Program-made: the position numbers and the translations under genes | The notes under the pieces: model-generated | The model's database searches: none | The model's input: the letters and a program-made list of their open reading frames with translations, nothing else | What the model was told of the DNA's origin: nothing | NCBI RefSeq assembly: GCF_027596085.1 | Contig: NC_072472.1 | Location: 18,415,971 to 18,479,970, forward strand | Source of the DNA: Anoplopoma fimbria | Taxonomy: Eukaryota > Chordata > Actinopteri > Perciformes > Anoplopomatidae | Reading direction: 5' to 3' | DNA: 64,000 nucleotides | Shown: positions 12,401-23,177 of the stretch, piece by piece | Layout of the letters: the number at the start of each line of letters is the position of its first letter | How positions within the stretch are numbered: position 1 is the first letter of the stretch

Positions 12401-15400
12401 AAGGTGAGGAAAAAACAGAAGTGCCTTTCAATGCTCTGGACTTTGAGAGAAGAAATAACCAGACATTGCCATATTATCAAGCATTGAAAAAATAATAACA
12501 AAGGGCATTGTACGAAGTCAAACAGTACACAGGTGCTCCTCTGGACCTGATAACAAAGCAGTTAATGCTGCAGAATGAAAGAGAGGAGGAGGGCACTGAG
12601 CAAGAGAAGCACAGAGCTGCAGCTGTTAAATTCATTATCAGGGGTGTGCAAGTGAGCTCAAAGAGTACAAGAACTCAAACTGTTGTTTGTTCCCTTTCAG
12701 TCACACGGCAAACAATCTACGATAGCATGTATGGATCCAAAAGTGGATATTATAATCAGTTTCATCAAAGTGTCCACAGAATATTTTTCATTTTGGTTAG
12801 GCCTGGGCGATAACTCATGATAATTTATCGTTTTTCAATGTAACCGTATCTAGAAATCTAGATATCGTGATACACAATTACGTCATCTAATTGAATATAG
12901 ACAAGCATCTCCTAATCTAAATTGCAGTTTTGTTTTTACATCACACTTTACATTCCCACAAAGTTACATGCAATAAACAAATGTGTATATATGCAAGTAT
13001 TTCTTTTTTCCGCTTTATAATTTCACTTAAAACTCATTTTGCACTAAACCACTAAAGTATTTAAATCACACAGCAGTATACAACATGATGCCTTATCATC
13101 TGGTTATAGACTATTTATGTATTACAAGAAAACATACTATATTGTGATATATATAGTTATCAAGCCATGAAATGACTTATATCGGGATGGAAGATTTTGT
13201 CCATATCGCCCAGTCCTATCTCCAGTAGTATCAACATTCATTGAACACAAGTTCAGCTCATAGTGCCATGAAAGCCTTTTATTTTCCATTAAGTCATCTC
13301 CATAACCTCCCTTTGGTCTCAAAGTTTCAGATTTCACACCAAGTGGTCAATAACGTCAGAGGACCCCTGTAATAAGAAACCCTATCGGCAGACAGCTCGG
13401 GACAGCCGTGGACCCGGGTCATTTTAGACACATTTCCCCTCTATCTGGTGGAAGCAAAGCGAGTTGACTCAGGCTGGTAACAGGGTAAGCCTTGGTAGAG
13501 CATGGCAGGTGCAAACCAAACAAAGTTACAAAGAGAGAAGTTACATTATTGCCATTGGCGGCGAAGATCCTCCTCACGCGCTTGTAATCCTCCTCAGAGG
13601 GAACCAGCTCTGGAACCTAAAGTTGGGTAGCAGGACCAGCAATTGCAGAGGAAATTGCTGTTATTGTCCACTTTACACAAACTCCAAAAAAACGGAGTGG
13701 TCACGTAGAAGCATGCCATGTAAAAAAAAATAAAAGAATGTGAGAACCACACACTGTTGCGTGTACCTTTGAAGCGAGATGAACCTGTTCATTGGGTGCA
13801 GACTGAGCCTGGGGCGGAGCAACGGGGCCCGGCTTACCATCGGGGGCCGCAGGGGGACAAGATGTCTCCTTTCCCTTCACACGATTATATGCAAACATCC
13901 ACAAACACACAGGTGGACGGACAAACGTGCACACACACAGATGGAAATGACATGGGAAGGTGAAAATGAGGATGACGTTGATTTTTTTTTAGCATGGTGT
14001 ACTTTCTTTCAACTCTGTATTCAATTCCACACATCCAGAACTACAACCAACTTTGAGGGATGTTCGTTCCTGCTAATTCTATTTTCCAGTTAATTCCATC
14101 AGGAAATGAGTAAGGGGAAAGGACTATCAAAGAAAATTGGATCATTAAGCGCTGCATCAGAAAGATAATGGTTGAAGGCTTTTGTTTGTCAATGGTTACT
14201 AAAGTAACAAGCTGTTGTTCTTTAAGTCATTAAAATGGTTCAGCATTGTCTCAGCTGAATAAGCATACAACCGCAACAACATGCAAGGCATCTGGGGGAA
14301 GCACCTGAAATTAAATCATCAAGTTTCATAATTTGCTCTGTAATTGAATGCAGCTGTGGATCAATAATTCTAGTTTGGTTTTTTTTCATATCTGCCGCCG
14401 TTAACATCGAGGTTATATTTCAAGTTGAGGTTGTGCAGCTAAAAATCATGATTTGTTTTTGTTTTATTAATCATGATGAAACCATTACTTCTGATTCATT
14501 TTAATCTTTAGAAAGACAATAAGGCTAAGTATGGCAATTACAATGCTTGTTTTAATTTGACTTTTTCTGTGTAATCTAAAATGCTAAAAGTGAGAATTAA
14601 ATTAACTTCCCCACAAAGCCTAGAGGTGTAAACAAACACATCATCCTGATTTTTAATTGTATCTAATGGTAATGGGCTGATGTCAACAACATGACATATG
14701 GTTGATATGTGGCTCCAGCGAGAACAGAAAAGTAGAATCATTAGACAGCACAAACCTCTAAGGATGCTCAGTCTCACACAAATGTGCACTCCTGAGTTCA
14801 CATCCTGATCCTTCCTTTAATATTAGGAACCTAAATCTCTCCCTGGAGAAGTTGTAAACACAATATCCCTCAGCAAAAACACCAGGTGCATATCTCCAAA
14901 ATCAAATCCCTCGCTCCGTGTCCAAATACCCAACTGTTTGCCAGATTTTATGGGCATCTGTTGATCAAATTTCTCAGATGGCCTGCTGGCAGACAAAACA
15001 AAACAAAACAAAAAAAAAAATGTAACCTTGTCCGAGGTACAAACTTAAAAGAGAGACCATGATGTTAAATACTGAAAGGACAGCTACACAATAAAATTCC
15101 AGATGTTAAAGTTTAACTGAAGGTGAAATTCAATAATCCAGGTACAAGCTCTGAGATCCACGTGGTGATGCATGACCAACTGGGATCTTGGTTTTCTGGT
15201 AAGCTGTTTTGAGCTGTTTATTTAGCAGCAGCTTGCGATTAGCTTACTCTGTAAGAATAGAATAGAATTTGTATTCTTTTTGGGATTCCTGTTTCTTTAA
15301 AAAGCCTCCCAAAAAAAGAACTGTCGAAGCCCCCGCCTCAGTGGTCAGCTCAACGTCAGCGCTCTGCCTGCAGAAAGTGACAGTAATGAGTCACGGCTCA

Positions 15401-18400
15401 GTGATCCCGGATAACTCCGACTGACCAGACTAGCAGAGTGCAGGCCATGAGTACACCCTTATACCCACTGATGAAGTCTGATCATGAGCTGGCACATGCA
15501 CCCCTCTTCACTTCACTTATTCAGGGTGGCTTCATTATGTCTTAGGCTCCTTTTTGGACTTTTGTGAAAATGTAAAAAGAGCAGCTGTGTTAATCATGAA
15601 GATGTAGTAATAAAACGATAGTTGTATGTCTTTCAGGGTGAGGAGGTTGTGTGTATATGAACAGAAATGTCTGTGCTATTATCAAACACCATGCTCCACC
15701 CAGAGGTTAAGTAGCAAACGTGCACTTATTTCACTCAATACCTCCGGTTTCTTTACAACAAACAGACGAGGCTTTGGGATGAACCCTGCAGGGGGAGCCA
15801 GTGGGTCCATTTTTTGGACAGGGATGAATCCTGGAGGTCTTGCAAGGGGATTCTGTTTTGGGGACCCCGGAGCGGATTTTCTGGCAGGGATGAAACCAGG
15901 TGGAGGTGTCAACGGGTTCTGTTTGGGGGGCGGGATGAAACCAGCAGGCGGAGCCAAAGGGTTGGGTTTGGGAGCCGGGATGAATCCGGCTGGAGGGGTG
16001 AGGGGGTTGAACTTTGGTGGTGCGGGGTTTGGTGCAGTAGTAACGGGCACAGATGTGGCCTCCTCTGTTTTTTCCACGCTAGCTTTTCCCTCCTCTGCCT
16101 CCACCTTGCCTTCCTCCTCCTCCTGCTTCGCATCGTCTTTCATGTCCTCTTTGCGGTCCTGGGTGCGGGTGCGAGGCCGGTGTTCCTTCATTCTTCCTCT
16201 GCCCATTAAGCTGGCCAAGCCCATGGAGATATCATCCTTGTCCTGCCTTGGAGCTCTGGTGGTTCTGAGGGTCTGTGAGTCTGCGACGGAGGGGGCCCTG
16301 GCGGACTCGGAAACGGGGGGCTGGTTCTGCTCCACCGTCCCAGCAGGAAACATGCGCCTGGCCACTCTTCTCACAACCCTCACCACATTTTTACCGCTAG
16401 AGCTCTGCTCCTCCCCCGGACTGTCGGAGCCGACCATGGCAACGTTACTATTTGACTCTTCAGCTGACGACGCCGCCGCCGACTGCGGACCGCTTCCTGT
16501 GTCTAGCCCCGGTTTTGTGACTGCCTGTGGCTGACTACTATCTCCGTCAGACTGGATACAAACAGAGCAAGGCAGTACAGATTACACCTACGGCTGGCAC
16601 AGATAAACTGTCAAAGATTTCATCAGCAGGGTCTGGGCTCAGAAACTCTGTATAAATGCTTATTCAAAAACTCAACATTTAAATTCAATCGTAACTTTGG
16701 AGCTTATTGGAAAACTGTTGCAAATGTACTTAAAACATTTGTCAGACTTCAAGCATGCACACAATGCATTTAAATGAGAAACACTGAATATACACATTTT
16801 TCGTGGACACTGCAGACACTGTGTTTCAGACACATGATGCTCAGTGTTGACAATGAAGAGACTAAATTGTTAGACAATGTCCTTTTTTTTAAACTCACAC
16901 TTTAGTCATATACTAGAAACACTAGTTGCCTCGAGAGTAAAGAAAGTCACCTCAAGTCCCATCAGTATAAAGGTAATTATTGATAAAGAAACTGTATTTG
17001 TCATCCCCATATACCTCAATTCAACTTGTTTCTAGTTCACTTCCACAGACCATGGTTAAGTAAGCTGACGTTAGCTATCAGAAAGTCGTGATCCTCATTA
17101 GTGATCAAATTATTTCTCTATTATCTTGTACCACTTCACACAAAACTGTTCATTCATCATGTAAATTAGAGCCCAAAAGCATGCTGGAGGTAAAAAAAAA
17201 AAAAAGCACTTACATCTGGCTTGTTCTCAACTTTAACCTACACAAGAGGAAGCAACAAGAACAAGATGAAACCACACATTCAGACTAAAAAGCTTTTCTC
17301 CATCAACAGAAAATGTTCACACATTCAACAAGCAACAGCATGCACATGCAAAAAATAAGATAAACACACACAGAAGAGCGAGACTTCCCTTTTGCTCCCA
17401 GAATGAAAAGCGTGATTTGTACGCCATGGAGACGGACCAGAAGTCATGGAACAAGCTGGGCGACGTGGAGAATAAATGTATGGAATGATGAGATGATGAT
17501 GAGAGAGAGAGAGAGAAAAAAAATAAGAGACAGCCGAGGAGAGGGGGCGATGTACCGCACGTAGCGGTGAAGAACAACTTAGGGCTGAGAGGTGGGATAC
17601 TGTGAACTTGTTCTATGCAGACAACAAGGCTGTGGGAACATTCAGCCCTGAGGACAGAACACATGGAATGGACAGTTTAACTATACCTCTATTTACACTA
17701 TAACAGACAAGCTGTTTATCTATGTAAACAGGATTAAAAGTCTGTACTCCGAATCACCTGCACTAGTGGTATTTAACATATCTGGGTCTTGCTCGCAATC
17801 TATAACTACAACTATGCATGAAGAACTGCCCTTCAACTCAGCCAGCACACTAAAATGAATATATATGCTGGTCATTCGTCTTAAAATCAATCAATCAAAC
17901 TTAATGTGTTTAGACTAGCGAAATACAATAAAGCAAGCGATATTATTGGTCAATTGACTAAGGAATCAAACAACACTTACGATTTTCACACTTACATCTG
18001 TACCCAATAACCAGGCAAACATATCACAACATTTCATTCACAGTTTAGACTAAAATAAGTCCTTTAACTCATTGAGTAGACGGAGCACAGCAACATGTTG
18101 CACCATGTCTGGCCCTGCTTTCATCAGAGTCCACTCCTATAAATAGTTTCAGCAGCCAAAAGGAGGCCATTTCTGAGAGGCCATCAGAGCCCAAATGGAA
18201 CTGCTAAGCAGAGCATGTAGACCCTGAGCCGATCACACCGCTCACCACACTCAGCCCCGCCAGAGGCCGGCGCCCATTACCTTCTCTTTAGGCCTGGTTA
18301 ACCTTCCAATCTTCGCACCGTCACCGGAGCGGTAGCGGTCGGGGCCAAGGCAGGTTAGGGACCCGGGTCTGCAAAGAGCTCACACTCACTAGTCCTGAGG

Positions 18401-21400
18401 GAGAGGGAGGGCTACGTCGAGGACTGGGGCACAGCACAGTGACGCTGTGGTCTGAGGAGTGGAGGGGCGTAATGTGAGAGGAGCTGGGCACGGGGGATAG
18501 AAGAGGGACAGCTGCTGAACGACAGAGGGGCTATAAATAGTTTTTGAAGAGGCACATCAATTAACACTTTTCACTGCCACTCCCTTTTCCTGGTGACAAG
18601 GGGGTCTCCCTCATCATGTGATACGCAAACTTTTAGATTCCCTTTCCAACGTAAAAGACAGAATAATTCAATTAAGAGGTTCTACGGCTCAGTACTAAAT
18701 TCAACAATGTCTGTCTCCAAACAGACTCCAAATTGAATGACAGCTTTTTTAACCTTCCATCCCCCACAACACAAAAATCTTTCAAACTATTATCTGCACA
18801 TCCAACATCAAAAAATTATTATCTCCATTCGCTGTAAGGTGAGAAACTTCATTCTCTATACAGCTACAGTAATTCACGCATTGATTCACAGATAAACACG
18901 CAAAAAACACGAATGCCTATCATGTGAGGCCACAGCATGTCTGTAATATTTGTGGAAGGCATGTTCCTCAACATGCGTTTATACCACAAGAGGGAGCTAT
19001 AAACTAATGTATTTATTCCTAATTTTCACAGAGGGGTCCACTAAAGCACACTACTGACCTAAATTTCAGATGTTGTATTTTTTAATGGCAAGTTGATAAG
19101 GATTATGCACAAAACAGTGGTTGCAGGACCCGAGCCCAGATATATGACAAATGGCAATCCTGTATGAAAGAGTAAATCGAGATTCAAATCTTTTAAGACA
19201 TGGCTTGATGTGAAAACTCTGTCAATACTGCATTGCATTAAAACCACAATATGTGCAACGGTGAGTTGCATGGAGATAGGTTTTCAGCTTGTTGGTGCCA
19301 TAGAAATAAAGCAACGGGCTTGGCTGGGCAGTTATGAAATAATCCATTCTTGACATGCTTTTTTTTTTCTCTTAATAATCTCATAAACTGTTTAATTTAT
19401 CAAATAACCAGCGCTCAAGAACAAAGTAGCAAGTGGGTGTGGTTGAAGTAAGTTCAAGAATAAATTTCCATTTCAATTGTAATGTGCAAAAATGCAACAA
19501 ATAAAATAGATAAATAGCTGCTATAAAGCATTCCTTCCTCATGGTAAAACCAGAAGCTCCTATTATCACTCAGCAAGAGCCGGCCAAACACACAGCCTAG
19601 CCCGTCTATCTAGCACAGTTTGCTAATCCCCAGAGTCAGTTACTGGGACACAGCATCGGGTCGGCTGTTTGTCTAAGCACTGTTAGTGCCGACCAAAGAT
19701 TAAGGACTCTATACACCATAAACACTGTTGATTCTGACCCAGTTAAAGCCTTAAAAAATGTGAAATCTGTTGGAATTATGTCATACATACATAAATACAA
19801 CAATACCTGCAATTTCTTTATTTACCAAACCCTTATTCATTTGAGTTGTAGTCCCTATAAGTTAGAAAAGGGAGAGACAAGACAGAAAAGCTATGATGAC
19901 AGAATGACAAAATCCCTGAAATGAAAGTATTATATGTATTGATGATTTCAGATTAAAATCTCCATACAGCGTAATCCCCAAAAGCAGGCAGAAATCACAG
20001 AGACGTCTGACCAGCGTCCATGCTTTGGGAGCCAAGGGCAGAAATGAATCATGGGACATCACAATCTGCAGTCCTCTGACAATTCCAGGATGTGGCCCAG
20101 ATTTTACTCAGTAATAGTAAAAATGCCTGAAAATCAGAACTTTTCTCTTAAGTAGGCCAGGTGTGGCCTGACGAGTGTCTATGTCCCCCTGACTGACAGA
20201 CATATTTTCAGTCACACACAAGAATGTCAAGTATGTCTCTCTTATTATGTCATCCTGCAGTAAGAAATAGTCACAGTGACTCATTTCAGCTGACAAAATT
20301 GAGAGGGGGGAAGGTCTGACACCAGCATTAAATTAAGATATATTAAATACATGTAAAGAATGGAGGGCATCTTAAGTACAGCCTCTATCATCAACCAAAC
20401 CGCTTTATTCTTGGAAGCCCCGCCTCTTTCTAATCCACGCCTGTGCTAATACGCTCTGCTGCTGTAGCATCGCCCCACTGGAGAGGGGATGATGTGATTT
20501 AAATGGGCAGCTCGGGGAGGAGATTACACCATTTGCTAATTTCCTAATGATAAAACTGTGCCTGGGCTGCAGAAAGACAGGAAATGTACAGTATGGCAGA
20601 TAAGTGATGCAGGGGATATTAGTGGACCACACGGGAACACAGCCGTGGACCATCCTGGCAATCAGGCCCTCAATATCATTAAGTGTAAAAAGGTCAGTTT
20701 AGCTGCTGAAAGGTATGATTTGGGATTTTATTGAAATATTACATGGATCAGCTTTTTCTGAACGTTTCAATACATATTTTTAAACTTGTTTTATTTTATT
20801 ATTATTTATTTAAAAAAAATGTATATTCATTTTTGGTTTATTTTGTTTAATTATTTATTTAAATGTAATTTATCTTCTATTTTATTCTAGTTAAGTTTAG
20901 ATTAGTTTATTTCAGTTTATTTTATTTTATGTATTCAATTAAAAATAAAATAAATTAAAACATAAAAAGTACTGCTGCATGATTTGAAAAGATTAAGTAA
21001 TTGAAGATAAATTATAAAAAATGTAAGTAACAGATATTAAATAAATGTCCAGTCAGCTCCACCAAATAGACTTAGGTAAACAACAATAACAAAGTGGCAT
21101 TTGCTGTTCATGAAGCTACTAACCAGTTCAGGAGAGCCCTTTTTGGCCCCCTGCAAAAAAAGGCATCTCAACTTGGTTTCTTAATGCCTCTGACCAATTG
21201 ATTTACCTCAACCAGCTGGAAAATTGTAAAACATTGCCTCTCCCTTCAGAATGTGTGTGAGACAACAAATGGAAGACACAGGTATCACACAGCCCCACAT
21301 ACACACTGCAGACCTCCTCACATGCTGTTCAGCAGGATTCCCCATCAACAAACTGAACAGCTGCATGGCACAAGCACTCATTTCTCACTTTAAGACACAT

Positions 21401-23116
21401 TGGATTGGTCGATCCTGCTTTAGTTCCCACTCAGAATGGTTTAAGTTTTTATTTATTAGAGTATGATCATTAAAGAAATCCACATCTATGTTTTAGGGGT
21501 TTCAATTCTGATTGAACTGTTCAAACAATAGTTATAAGTTATTTTACATTCCATTTCAGTTAAATCAGGTGTGAATGTGACTTCACATAACAGTGATCTG
21601 AGTCCAGTGGTGTGTTCTAACACTCGGTGTCTATGATGGAGGGCTTACAGTGAACCAGGGAAGACACTGAAAGCTTTGGAAATAATACAGAAGAATAGTT
21701 GTTCTAGCCTCATGTAGTGTGGACAATGGCTGCCACCCAATGGACAAAAGGTTCATGTGCTCAGCTGTGCATACTCGGCTTGCAGTGAAATAATCTAATT
21801 TAGGCCCAGAATGATGTCGGAATACATTCAAAGTTTCTTTCTTTCAAATAAGCAAATGTTTGAGATTAATTTATTGCCAGAAATATAATGGTGAGGAGAT
21901 TCCTTTTGTGTGTGTAAATGTGAGAGGTGTATTATTTGGCCTAAAGCAAACCATCTGATGTTACTGACTGATCAGAAACCAAATAATGATAAAACAGAAA
22001 CAGACAGAGACAGGGGGAGACAACAGGAAGTCACTGCACCCAACCAGGAAGTAGTCCAACACATAAACCCCTGTAAAACCATAACTAGTTATGGATACAA
22101 CAACAGAGCTTTTTTATTTTTTTAATAAAGCTAGGCTAGCTGTTTCCTCCTGCTTCCAGTGTTAATGCTAAACTAATCTAACAGTGTCCTGGCTGTATAT
22201 TTTTTTTAGGCGAGTAAGAGCAGTATGAAACTTCTCACTTTACAAAAAAAAATTAAGACTTTTTCCTAAAATGTGAAAGCATTTCACTAACCTTTAAATA
22301 AATTCAGCCAACATGTTAAATGTACTCATGCATCACATTTGGCTCTACCTGCGTAGCAGAGCTCTAGATCCAGAATCCAGACCTTATTATAACCACCTAT
22401 AAATAGTGCTGCTGGTTCTAGGTCACGTTCGTCTGCTCATTTTCTGCTTTTTTACATGGCCTGTCTTATGAAATGTAGGACAAAGCAATGCAAATGAATT
22501 GTCAAATCTGGCTGTGTAAATACTCCTTCACACAGAGGAACAGTCCCATGTATTACAAATGTATGGTTACATGGGTAAAAGCATCGGACGGAAGGTGAGA
22601 CAATGTGATACACACAAACGGAAAGCATATATCAAGTTCACACCTACTGCTGTACAGTCCACATCACATCAATTTTAATACACCACTTCTGTGTCACTAA
22701 ATATTTGTTTTCGAAGTTGTAAGGTCTTTAATTTCCCCACACCAGCCTTGTTCATTGCACCTTTTTACATCAGAACAAACCCTGTATGGCCCCACAATAT
22801 GAGTTATAAGCACTGACCTTTTACACCAAGGCCAGTAAATCTGACCCAGGTCTCAACCCTGATATAATCTCTAAAGAATGGAGATAATCCCCTTCATTAC
22901 ACTAAAGCGCTATTAACCATTTTGGTACAGTGTGATTCTGAATCAATCCGTATTTGACAATCGGCCCAATCTGATGCTTTCAAAAGGAATTGAACGGATT
23001 GAAACATCTGTCTCACTTGATATACTAAACAATAATTTCTTGCATGTATCATAAGGAATATGACACATTATAATTTACCTGAGATAAGGCTGTTCAATAG
23101 GCAAAAATACATATTG

Positions 23117-23177
<61 letters not shown>

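Noticed and set aside
12232..12501. 89-codon hydrophobic minus ORF
   Set aside because: Intronic; a donor-like GTACGG near 12290 suggested an exon, but no length keeps the MYO18A frame.
15626..16534. 302-codon plus-strand ORF (Gly/Met-rich)
   Set aside because: It is the antisense of the MYO18A GFIP-repeat exon; the repeats on the minus strand explain its length and composition.
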